Shown here: piece by piece, positions 1 to 6,372 of the stretch
Numbering within the stretch: the first letter of the stretch is position 1
Layout: every line of letters starts with the position of its first letter
Assembly: GCA_003223595.1 (NCBI GenBank)
Contig: QHVR01000595.1
Span: forward strand, 1-8,945
Direction: 5' to 3'
DNA: 8,945 bases
Source of the DNA: Acidobacteriota bacterium
GTDB lineage: Bacteria > Acidobacteriota > Terriglobia > Terriglobales > Acidobacteriaceae
Position numbers and translations under genes: made by a program
The notes under the pieces: generated by a model
What the model was told of the DNA's origin: nothing
What the model saw: the letters and a program-made list of their open reading frames with translations, nothing else
Databases searched by the model: none

Positions 1-1255
1 GAAGGCGGACGCTCGCAGGCCGGCTCGCAATCCAGCCAGCGCCTTGGGCGCGGCATCGTCGCCGCGCAGATGGCCATAACGCTCGTGCTCGTCATCGGCG
101 CGGGCCTCCTCGGCCGTAGCCTGAAGAAAGTTCTCGAAGTCAATCCCGGCTTCCGGGTCGACAAAATCGTCACTATGGACATCTCGCTCCCGTGGGCCAA
201 CTGGACCGACGCGAAATCCAAATCCGCGCAAGGAGCTTTTTATTCGAGGCTGATCGACCGCCTGCGTCAGATCCCCGGTGTGGAGAAGGTCGGCGCCACG
301 AGCGGCCTTCCCATGGATCAAGGCCTCGCGGGACGAGATGCCCAAGCGTCCTCTCAGCGACGAAGAACTCAGCCGAATGTTCGAGGGGCTTTTCCAGCAG
401 AAGGAGCGCCTCGGTGTAGCCGATCACTGCACCGCTACCGCAGGATATTTCCAGGCGCTCGGCATCCCGCTGGTTCGCGGACGCATGTTCGACGATCGGG
501 ACACGCCGGACGCCCCGCACGTGGCTCTTATCAGCGAATCGCTCGCGCAAGCGCGCTGGCCGGGGCAGGACCCGATCGGCCATACCATCCAGTTCGGCAA
601 CATGGACGGCGACATCCGTCTGCTGAACGTCATCGGAGTTGTTGCCGACATCCACGAGAACGGCCTTGATGCCCCACCGCGCCCCACCGTTTACGTCGAC
701 CTGTTCCAGCGACCGCGCCCGGCGATGACGCTTACCATGCTGAGCGACGCCAACACGCAGATGGTCACCACCGCCGCGCGCAGCATCTTGCAGGAGATGA
801 ATCCGGAAATTCCCGCGAACTTCCGCACCTTTCAGCAGGTCTATTCAGCTTCGCTTGGCTCGCGCCGCTTCAACTTAATTCTGATTGCGTTCTTCGGAAT
901 CGTCGCGCTGCTGCTGGCCACCGCGGGCGTCTTCGGCGTGATGGCTTATTCCGTCAGCCGCCGCACCCGCGAGATCGGCGTACGCGTTGCCTTGGGCGCA
1001 CGCTCCCGCGACGTGCTGACCATGATCCTCAGCCAGGGAATGCGCACGATCCTGATCGGCCTCGCGATCGGCCTCGTCGGATCGCTGGCGCTCACCCGCA
1101 CCCTGGCATCGTTCCTGTTCGGGATCAGCGCGACCGATCCCCTGACCTTCGCTGCGGTGATCGCAGTATTGATCGTAGCCGCGCTACTCGCCTGCTACAT
1201 CCCCGCGCGGCGAGCGACCAAAGTAGATCCCATGGTCGCCCTGCGCTACGAATAA
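1..1255 (+). CDS. MacB/FtsX-type ABC transporter permease (acidobacterial ADOP style), C-terminal part, split by a frameshift
   Basis: This is an inner-membrane permease subunit of the MacB/FtsX class, which couples a cytoplasmic ATPase to export or periplasmic mechanotransmission; the substrate is unknown. The open frame enters from the left edge in frame 1. It shows a membrane segment (AQMAITLVLVIGAGLLGRS, about bases 67-120), then the typical 'NPGF..D.I.TMDISLP' entry into the periplasmic MacB_PCD domain. From about base 330 the homologous reading continues in frame 2 (RDEMPKRPLSDEEL, then AGYFQALGIPLVRGRMFDD). The C-terminal FtsX domain follows, with three membrane helices around 880-950, 1045-1095 and 1150-1200, the 'SRRTREIGVRVALGA' loop and the family-typical end 'PARRATKVDPMVALRYE'. 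About 418 residues are visible, roughly half of a full ADOP permease. The frame break is either a real inactivating mutation or a one-base sequence error. The family assignment is secure; the function in this cell is not. Confidence 0.85.
318..337 (+). other. Frameshift site within the permease gene
   Basis: Family-like protein reads in frame 1 up to about 'SGLPMDQGLA' and in frame 2 from 'DEMPKRPLSDEEL' onward. Both frames stay open through this stretch, so the switch must lie between about 318 and 337. Removing one G from the GGG run at 330-332 fuses the two halves into one uninterrupted frame. This suggests a single-base insertion in a short G run, either biological or a sequencing/assembly error. 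Confidence 0.75.
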
Positions 1256-1277
1256 CGCGAGCCCAAGATGCCGTCGC

Positions 1278-1532
1278 TCAAGCCGTTCCGCGCCTGCGGA
1301 TCAGGTGGTAGATGCCGAGCAGGATGATCGCTCCCACCAGCGACATGATGAATCCAGCCGACTGCCCTTCCTGATAAAGACCCAGCACGCGGCCCAGCCA
1401 CGTTCCTACCAGAGATCCGGCAATGCCGAGAAGGATAGTCACGATGAACCCGCCCGGATCTTTGCCGGGCATGATCAACTTCGCGAGGGCTCCAACAATG
1501 AGTCCAATCAGAATCACCCATAGCCAGTGCAT
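1278..1532 (-). CDS. GlsB/YeaQ/YmgE family stress-response membrane protein
   Basis: This is an 84-residue, very hydrophobic, glycine-rich protein of the transglycosylase-associated (YeaQ/YmgE) family. These are small inner-membrane proteins often induced in stress or stationary phase; their molecular role is not established. Three membrane helices are visible at about residues 3-20, 28-49 and 58-78. The family signature 'GLIVGALAKLIMPGKDPGGFIVTILLGIAGSLVGTWLG' is represented in the first half (residues 11-47), and the length matches the family. The ATG start is supported by a GGAG Shine-Dalgarno sequence at 1539-1542, six bases upstream. It ends 22 bp from the convergent permease stop, with no obvious terminator between them. 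It lies downstream of the dehydrogenase on the same strand, but the 150-bp gap contains its own promoter-like sequence, so it is probably transcribed separately. Confidence 0.88.
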   Translation of the reverse strand: MHWLWVILIGLIVGALAKLIMPGKDPGGFIVTILLGIAGSLVGTWLGRVLGLYQEGQSAGFIMSLVGAIILLGIYHLIRRRGTA

Positions 1533-1571
1533 GAGACTCTCCGATCTGCACGTTGTGCGGAAAATGTGGGC

Positions 1572-1595
1572 CCGAAATTCGGCGACAGTATATAC
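1572..1595 (-). promoter_or_regulatory. Candidate promoter of the GlsB-family gene
   Basis: On the minus strand a TATATACT stretch (1594 to 1587) contains a strong -10-like TATACT about 55 bases upstream of the start codon. No good TTGACA-like -35 is seen at 16-18 bases. A -10-dominated promoter is compatible with a general-stress sigma factor, but this is inference. Just downstream, near the expected start of transcription, is the short palindrome CCGAAATTCGG (1572-1582), which could be a regulator site or chance. Confidence 0.35.
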
Positions 1596-1682
1596 GCGCC
1601 TTGACAGTGGATTCGAAGGCGGCGCTCAGGGTTGGCTAATCTCACGATGCGAGCGCAATGCCTCGCGGAGAACTTTCCACTC

Positions 1683-2786
1683 TCAGTGCGGCTCCGACAG
1701 CGGCACGCCGATCTTCTCAGAGATATCGAGCAGGTCCTTCACCACAGCCGGGAGCAAGGGAATTCCCTCTTTTCGCCGCACCTGCTCCGCCTCGCGTTCC
1801 GGATCACCGGGAAGGAGCGGCCCACTAGTGCCGGGCTCCGGCCGAGTCGCGCGGAACACGCGAACGTATTCATCCATTTGCGACTTGAACTCGTCGGCAT
1901 CAATAAAAGCATCGATGCGCATGGCCCCGAAAAAATGGCCGATGCCCTTGCCCACGCTGCGGCTGGGAATCTGGTTGCGAAGAACGAACGGGACGGTGAA
2001 CGGCCCCCAGTTCGCCCCGCTCAGGACTGCGCTCAGCACGTCCACCATCACGCCGAGGCAGTAGCCCTTGTGCGCTCCGCGCTCGCGATCCGAACCGAGC
2101 GGCAGCAGCATTCCGCCTTTCATGATGTCCTCCGGGTCGGTGGTGCTACGGCCCTCTCGATCCATGCCCCAGCCCGTCGGAATGGACGTACCCTTGCGCA
2201 GAGCCATTTCGACTTTGCCCAGCGCGACCGCGCTGGTTGCCATGTCGATCACGATCGGCGGTTCATCTTTCGCGGGAAACGCAATGGCGATCGGATTGGT
2301 TCCCAGCATCGGTTCTGCACCCCAAACGGGCGCGACCAGCTTGGTCGAGTTGGTCATGGCCCACCCAATCAGGTCGTTTTCCAGCGCTTTCAGAACGTAG
2401 TACCCGGCAATTCCGAAATGATTTGTGGCGCAGACGCTGACCCATCCTGTGCCGGACTTTTCCGCTAAATCCATCGCCATCCGGTTCGCCTGCGGACCGA
2501 CCACCAGTCCCAGGCCGTTGTCGCCATCCAGGGTTGCGGTGCTCGCGGTCGAGCGGATCACCTTCACCTGCGGGCGGGGATTGATCTTTCCTTCCTGCAG
2601 CAACTCGAAATAACTGTGCAGCCGTGCTACGCCATGCGAATCGATCCCGCGCAGGTCGGCACACAGCAATACGTCAGCAGCCTGCGCTGCATCCTGCTGG
2701 CTCACTCCGAAGTGGAGAAATATGCGAGTGGCGAATTCTCGCAGCGCTTCCACAGAAAACGTCTTGGTCTCTGCCTGTCCCATCAT
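1683..2786 (-). CDS. Malate/L-lactate dehydrogenase family (Ldh_2) oxidoreductase
   Basis: This is a cytoplasmic NAD(P)-dependent 2-hydroxyacid oxidoreductase of the Ldh_2 family (malate, L-lactate, ureidoglycolate, 2,3-diketogulonate and related dehydrogenases), which is unrelated to classical Rossmann-fold LDH/MDH. From the chosen start it has 367 residues, close to the family length. Family motifs occur in order: DLRGIDSHGVARL with the catalytic His at about 51, TNHFGIAGYY (121-130), GTNPIAIAFP (162-171), DMATSAVALGK (181-191), HKGYCLGVMVDVLSAVLSGA (239-258), GHFFGAMRIDAF (283-294) and the C-terminal PGDPEREAE. The frame is open upstream to 2858, but those 24 residues (basic, Arg-rich) precede the conserved N-terminus. 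I therefore prefer the tandem ATG ATG at 2786/2783, preceded by a weak AGCAGG. The exact substrate cannot be read from the sequence. It is divergent from the glycosyltransferase and has no metabolic partner next to it. Confidence 0.9.
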   Translation of the reverse strand: MMGQAETKTFSVEALREFATRIFLHFGVSQQDAAQAADVLLCADLRGIDSHGVARLHSYFELLQEGKINPRPQVKVIRSTASTATLDGDNGLGLVVGPQANRMAMDLAEKSGTGWVSVCATNHFGIAGYYVLKALENDLIGWAMTNSTKLVAPVWGAEPMLGTNPIAIAFPAKDEPPIVIDMATSAVALGKVEMALRKGTSIPTGWGMDREGRSTTDPEDIMKGGMLLPLGSDRERGAHKGYCLGVMVDVLSAVLSGANWGPFTVPFVLRNQIPSRSVGKGIGHFFGAMRIDAFIDADEFKSQMDEYVRVFRATRPEPGTSGPLLPGDPEREAEQVRRKEGIPLLPAVVKDLLDISEKIGVPLSEPH

Positions 2787-2809
2787 GCCTGCTTCAACGA
2801 AACGCAGGA

Positions 2810-2833
2810 ATTGTACACTCGCCGCCCGGCGAG
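2810..2833 (-). promoter_or_regulatory. Candidate -10 box and overlapping operator-like palindrome upstream of the dehydrogenase
   Basis: On the minus strand a TACAAT (2815 to 2810) is a good -10 match. It lies about 24 bases upstream of the preferred start at 2786, which implies a short leader. Immediately upstream, where the -35/-10 spacer would be, is a perfect inverted repeat: CTCGCCG at 2818-2824 and CGGCGAG at 2827-2833, with two bases between. Its position would suit repressor or activator binding. No recognisable -35 hexamer is seen at 17 bases, and the arms are GC-rich, so chance is possible. Confidence 0.3.
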
Positions 2834-2858
2834 GCTGCGCCCTCCGGTGATCCTGCAA

Positions 2859-2974
2859 TGCCGAATCGCCCTTTAACTCTTGCCTGCAACAAAGATCAGC
2901 CTTTCCGGCATCTTACCCGCGCTTGATGCTCGCGACTCGGGATGTGGTGCGTTGCTACGCGTGAGGCCTGGTGA
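2859..2974. other. Divergent intergenic region between dehydrogenase and glycosyltransferase
   Basis: This gap must hold the glycosyltransferase promoter, but I see no convincing -35/-10 pair on the plus strand. A small GCGT/ACGC inverted repeat (2949-2952 and 2957-2960) lies just before the Shine-Dalgarno sequence and is too short to call. Confidence 0.25.
2963..2966 (+). promoter_or_regulatory. Shine-Dalgarno deciding the GTG start of the glycosyltransferase
   Basis: A GAGG lies eight bases before the GTG at 2975. An in-frame TGA at 2972-2974 directly precedes that GTG, so no earlier start is possible, and the encoded protein begins with the usual 'MRIALIAAPF' first beta strand. Confidence 0.5.
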
Positions 2975-4012
2975 GTGAGGATCGCTCTTATCGCTGCACC
3001 CTTTATCGCTGTCCCGCCCGCCGAATACGGCGGAACCGAGTTATTCGTCGCCCAATTAGCCGAAGGCCTGAAAAAAGCCAATGTGGATGTGGTCGTATAC
3101 GCCAACGGTGAATCCACTGTGCAGGTAGAACGCCGCTGGTTCTACGAGCGCTCGCAATGGCCCATCAAGCAAGCGGAACGGGCCTCGCTTCGGGAACTCA
3201 GTCACACTTCCTGGGCCATTCGCGACGCCTCCCATGATTGCGATCTCATCCACGTGCAATCGGCTCTAGGACTTGCCCTCTCTCAGTTCGTGGCCCCGCC
3301 TTTTGTGCTCACTCTGCACGGCCCGCATGAGGATTACCTCAGCGAGTACTACGCGCGCTATCCCGAAGCGCACTACGTCTGCATCAGCGAAGCGCAGTGC
3401 AAGCGGGAATCTTTGCCCAATGTCCGGACCATTCACCACGGCATCGATCTGAGCCTTTACCAGCTCGTCGAGAAGAAACAGCAGTACCTCAGTTTCATCG
3501 GACGAATCGCCCCGATCAAAGGAACTCACCTTGCCATTGAAGTGGCACATCGCACGGGAGTGCCATTGAAGATTGCGGGCGAGGTGCAGCCTCAATTTCG
3601 CGAGTACTTCGAAAGCAAAATTCGCCCCAAGATCGATGGCAAGCTGGTCGAATATATTGGTCCCGCCGACCTTCAGGCCAAGAACGAGCTGCTGGGAAAT
3701 TCCATGGCCATGCTGTTCCCAATCCAGTGGAACGAGCCCTTCGGCCTGGTCATGGTCGAGGCCATGGCCTGTGGGACCCCTGTCATCGCGCTGCCCGGCG
3801 GCTCGGTTCCAGAAGTGGTCGTGGAGGGAGTCTCGGGGCACGTTTGCCGTTCCATACGCGACATGACGCGCTGTGTCCGTGATCTGAATCTTCAGCCCGC
3901 AGCCGTTCGCCGCTATGTAGAAGAGAACTTTTCCGTCGAGGTGATGGTGCGCAAGTACATCAGCCTCTATGAACAGGCGCTACAAGAAAGGACGCGCGAG
4001 CGGGTTGCTTAA
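2975..4012 (+). CDS. GT4-family glycosyltransferase
   Basis: This is a retaining nucleotide-sugar-dependent glycosyltransferase with the GT-B fold, 345 residues and no signal peptide, so cytoplasmic or peripheral to the inner membrane. The N-terminal Rossmann domain opens with MRIALIAAPF and an acceptor-side glycine loop 'YGGTELFVAQLA' (18-29). 'HVQSALGLALSQ', 'VLTLHGPHEDYL' (111-122) and 'YVCISEAQCK' follow. The donor domain begins near 'YLSFIGRIAPIKGTHLAIEVA' (171-191) and carries the GT4 E-x7-E signature in 'NEPFGLVMVEAMACGTPVIALPGGSVPEVV' (Glu254 and Glu262). The C-terminal helix 'VEENFSVEVMVRKYISLYEQAL' is typical. It starts at GTG, fixed by the stop just upstream. Its sugar donor and acceptor cannot be deduced. 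No polysaccharide or lipopolysaccharide cluster surrounds it; it stands alone between a divergent dehydrogenase and a convergent amidohydrolase. Confidence 0.92.
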   Translation: MRIALIAAPFIAVPPAEYGGTELFVAQLAEGLKKANVDVVVYANGESTVQVERRWFYERSQWPIKQAERASLRELSHTSWAIRDASHDCDLIHVQSALGLALSQFVAPPFVLTLHGPHEDYLSEYYARYPEAHYVCISEAQCKRESLPNVRTIHHGIDLSLYQLVEKKQQYLSFIGRIAPIKGTHLAIEVAHRTGVPLKIAGEVQPQFREYFESKIRPKIDGKLVEYIGPADLQAKNELLGNSMAMLFPIQWNEPFGLVMVEAMACGTPVIALPGGSVPEVVVEGVSGHVCRSIRDMTRCVRDLNLQPAAVRRYVEENFSVEVMVRKYISLYEQALQERTRERVA

Positions 4013-4041
4013 GTTCTCCTGAACTGTGAGGCCTCGCGTGC

Positions 4042-5397
4042 TCACGGATTAAACAGCCCGGGAACCATGTGATAGCCCGCATCTTTTTTGGGATCGTATT
4101 TCAGTGACAAGCGGTCCACAATCGCTCCGTCCTGCATCACTATTTCAATCTTGCGCGTGTCGCTGATGTGTTCCGCTGGATTGCCCGCGACGATCAGCAG
4201 CGTGGCGCGCCTGCCCGCCTGCACCGTGCCCCACTCGTTCTCGCCTTTCATCAACTTTGCTGCATCGTAGGTGGACGCGCGAATCGCCTCCAGCGGCGTC
4301 CAGCCCGCGTCAACCAGCAATTCCAGTTCGTGATGGAGGCCTTCGCCCTGAAATACACCCGGATACGGTGCATCCGTGCCGGTGGCAATCAGGAATCCCG
4401 CATCATGCAATTTCTTTACGTTGCGCATGGCTTCCTGATGAGCCTTAAGATTTTCTTCCGTCTCTTTCTTTTCTGCCTCGGTCTGGGGCTTCCCCGCGTA
4501 CTCCGTCAGTTCGGTCAAGAACCATGGCGGCATGGTATCGGCGATATACGGCTGTTTGAGGAAGTCAATGTGGTCCAGCCGCGTGTGCGCAAACGATTCC
4601 GTGACCACCAGCGTGGTTATGAAAAAAATGCTATGTTGCTTGGCAAATTGGATATCGTCGTCGCTCATTTTTCGCGTGGGCAAGTGCGCGAAACCAGAAA
4701 TTCCAGTCGCCACGAGATCAGGCGAACCATTGCGCTCCCACTGATCAATGACCACGCGAATGCCCGCTTTGGCAGCCTCCTCCGAAAGCCAGTGCAGCAT
4801 GTGCTCGGAAAGGTTGGAATAGCCTTTGATCATATCCACGCGCGCGGCCTTGTCGCGGCGCACGAATTCGGGAATCTGGTAGCGGCTGCTGATGGCGTAC
4901 GCCAGGTCGGGCCACGCCGGATCGGCCGCATCGATCATGGCGCCGACGCAATAGATGCGCGGCCCACGAAGGCGTCCTGCCGCCTGCTCCTGCCTAAGCT
5001 GCAAAATCCAGGGCTGGTAATTACCGGTGTCGAGCAGCGTGGTCACGCCCGAGTAAAGCATGGCATTGAGGTATCGCTGGTAGCCCAGCAGGTCGACCGA
5101 TGTGCCGTCCCATGCGCCTTGCAGGTGCACATGCAGGTCCGCCAGACCAGGCATGACTGTCTTTCCGGCGCCGTCGATGATCTGCGCGTCTTTGGGAACG
5201 CTCGCACCAGCGGCGGCTCCGGCATACTCAATCGTTTTGCCGCGAACCAGCACGGTCGCGTCCTCCACCGGAGTGCCACCCATTCCGTCGATCAAACGGG
5301 CGTGAACGATTGCGATGGCTTTACTGTCGGCCGCGCTCGCCGCCGCACACAGGGCAATCAGCAAAAGCACCACTTTGAATCGCCGAGCAGTCTTCAA
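4042..5397 (-). CDS. Exported amidohydrolase family protein (imidazolonepropionase/prolidase-like)
   Basis: This is a predicted periplasmic or secreted metal-dependent hydrolase of the amidohydrolase superfamily, 451 residues. A signal peptide (MKTARRFKVVLLLIALCAAASA, cleavage near residue 22-23) is followed by the small beta domain and 'GLADLHVHLQG', giving the metal pair His89 and His91. A carboxylatable Lys191 ('DMIKGYSN') follows, then His238 ('SGFAHLP') and Asp342 ('IATGTDAPYPG'). The C-terminus has 'LHHELELLVDAGWTPLEAIRASTYDAAKLM' and 'AGRRATLLIVAGNPAEHISD'. At the position where relatives have a metal-binding His after 'AGi.V', this protein has Asp218 ('RVVIDQWERNGS'). The start is TTG, supported by GGAGG at 5403-5407 with a five-base spacer and by the intact signal peptide; no better ATG exists. 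The substrate is unknown; relatives act on dipeptides or cyclic amides. It is divergent from the DUF1080 gene, with 137 bp between the two starts. Confidence 0.9.
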   Translation of the reverse strand: MKTARRFKVVLLLIALCAAASAADSKAIAIVHARLIDGMGGTPVEDATVLVRGKTIEYAGAAAGASVPKDAQIIDGAGKTVMPGLADLHVHLQGAWDGTSVDLLGYQRYLNAMLYSGVTTLLDTGNYQPWILQLRQEQAAGRLRGPRIYCVGAMIDAADPAWPDLAYAISSRYQIPEFVRRDKAARVDMIKGYSNLSEHMLHWLSEEAAKAGIRVVIDQWERNGSPDLVATGISGFAHLPTRKMSDDDIQFAKQHSIFFITTLVVTESFAHTRLDHIDFLKQPYIADTMPPWFLTELTEYAGKPQTEAEKKETEENLKAHQEAMRNVKKLHDAGFLIATGTDAPYPGVFQGEGLHHELELLVDAGWTPLEAIRASTYDAAKLMKGENEWGTVQAGRRATLLIVAGNPAEHISDTRKIEIVMQDGAIVDRLSLKYDPKKDAGYHMVPGLFNP

Positions 5398-5534
5398 TCT
5401 ACCCTCCGGAATGTGCGGGATTTTGCCATTTACAGTGCACCACCATACCTCATTTCACACTGGCCCACACAACTCTCCCTGGGTCAGATATATTGTTCGC
5501 GACCGCTACACACCTCGAATTCATGGTGAAATGC
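5398..5534. promoter_or_regulatory. Divergent intergenic region between amidohydrolase and DUF1080 genes
   Basis: This 137-bp gap must hold both divergent promoters. On the plus strand TATATT (5489-5494) is a possible -10 for the DUF1080 gene, with no clear -35. On the minus strand the GTAAAT/CAAAAT stretches around 5420-5436 are only weak -10 candidates for the amidohydrolase. GGTGA at 5525-5529 is a partial Shine-Dalgarno for the ATG at 5535. I see no convincing operator. Confidence 0.3.
5403..5407 (-). promoter_or_regulatory. Shine-Dalgarno deciding the TTG start of the amidohydrolase
   Basis: On the minus strand a full GGAGG sits five bases before the TTG at 5397. This is the strongest ribosome binding site in the window and justifies the non-ATG start that also preserves a complete signal peptide. 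Confidence 0.65.
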
Positions 5535-6323
5535 ATGCGTACCTGGCTTCTGATTTTCTTCGCATTCACGATTCTCGTTCTATCCAGCTTGGCGCAGCAG
5601 GCACCCGCCACTCAAAACCAGGCGAAACCCGAAGACACCGAAGTCTGGAAGCCGGTGCCGGAAGTTGTGACTCCGGGCGCAACCTGCGGGGCTGCGCCTT
5701 CCGACGCAATCATCTTGTTTGACGGCAAGAATCTTGACCAATGGGTTTCCGCGCAGGACAAATCCCCCGCCCAATGGATCGTCTCCGACGGCGTGCTCAC
5801 CGTCAACAAGAAGGCCGGCAACATTGAAACCAAGCGCAGCTTCAAAGATTACCAGCTGCACCTGGAGTGGAAGGTTCCTGAGAACATCACCGGCAGCGGC
5901 CAGTTGCGCGGCAATAGCGGGCTATTTCTTGCGTCCACCGGCCCCGGAGACGCCGGATATGAGTTGCAGATCCTCGATTCTTATAACAATCAGACATACG
6001 TCAACGGCATGGCCGCCAGCATCTACAAGCAGGCGATTCCGCTGGTAAACGCGAACCGCAAACCCGGAGAATGGCAGACTTACGACGTCGCCTGGACGGC
6101 GCCCGTGTTCAATGCCGACGGCTCCATGAAGACTCCGGCATATGTGACCGTGTTCTTCAACGGCGTGCTGGTGCAGAATCATTTTGAGTTGAAGGGCGAG
6201 ACGCGGTATATCGGGCAGCCGTTCTATAAAAAGTACGATGGTGCGCCGATTAAGTTACAGGCGCACGGGGATCCAAGCGAGCCGATTAGTTTTCGAAATA
6301 TTTGGGTGAGGGAATTGAAGTAG
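5535..6323 (+). CDS. Exported DUF1080 (3-keto-disaccharide hydrolase-like) protein
   Basis: This is a predicted exported protein with a single DUF1080 domain (PF06439, named 3-keto-disaccharide hydrolase, concanavalin/LamG-like jelly roll). It has 262 residues from the chosen start. Residues 1-20 (MRTWLLIFFAFTILVLSSLA) form a signal peptide, followed by a Pro/Gln-rich linker. The domain runs from about 58 to the end: 'IILFDGKNLDQW' (59-70), 'FKDYQLHLEWKVP' (103-115), 'GSGQLRGNSGLFL' (120-132), 'YELQILDSYNNQTYVNGMAASIYKQ' (142-166), 'KPGEWQTYDV' and the closing 'PISFRNIWVREL'. The ATG at 5535 is chosen because it gives a clean signal peptide and has GGTGA five bases upstream; ATG 5523 and TTG 5493 are alternatives. 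Characterised relatives hydrolyse 3-keto-glucosides made by sugar 3-dehydrogenases, but no such dehydrogenase is nearby. The domain call is firm; the substrate is inferred. Confidence 0.9.
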   Translation: MRTWLLIFFAFTILVLSSLAQQAPATQNQAKPEDTEVWKPVPEVVTPGATCGAAPSDAIILFDGKNLDQWVSAQDKSPAQWIVSDGVLTVNKKAGNIETKRSFKDYQLHLEWKVPENITGSGQLRGNSGLFLASTGPGDAGYELQILDSYNNQTYVNGMAASIYKQAIPLVNANRKPGEWQTYDVAWTAPVFNADGSMKTPAYVTVFFNGVLVQNHFELKGETRYIGQPFYKKYDGAPIKLQAHGDPSEPISFRNIWVRELK

Positions 6324-6372
6324 CCAAGAAAGTGCGGATGACGACCGCGTAAAGATCAGACCTCTTTCGTCC
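6324..6372. other. Short convergent gap between DUF1080 gene and xylB
   Basis: These 49 bases separate two converging stop codons. A weak potential stem is seen (GCGG 6334-6337 with CCGC 6345-6348), but no run of T follows, so I do not call a terminator. Confidence 0.3.

Noticed and set aside
1632..2468. A 278-codon plus-strand open frame antisense to the dehydrogenase
   Set aside because: The translation is low in family-like features, and the minus strand carries every Ldh_2 motif in order.
2787..2858. An N-terminal extension of the dehydrogenase
   Set aside because: The 24 residues are Arg-rich, precede the conserved N-terminus, and overlap the candidate -10 and palindrome.
2961..4034. 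GTGAGGCCT occurring on both sides of the glycosyltransferase (2961-2969 and 4026-4034), as possible direct repeats of an insertion
   Set aside because: Nine-base matches are expected many times by chance in a window this size, and there is no transposase or terminal inverted repeat.
4021..4045. A GTGAG/CTCAC stem between the glycosyltransferase and amidohydrolase as a bidirectional terminator
   Set aside because: The stem is only five base pairs with a ten-base loop and no T run on either strand.
4168..5529. A 453-codon open frame on the plus strand antisense to the amidohydrolase
   Set aside because: It mirrors the codon pattern of the real gene, has no recognisable domain, and the opposite strand has a signal peptide, catalytic residues and a ribosome binding site.
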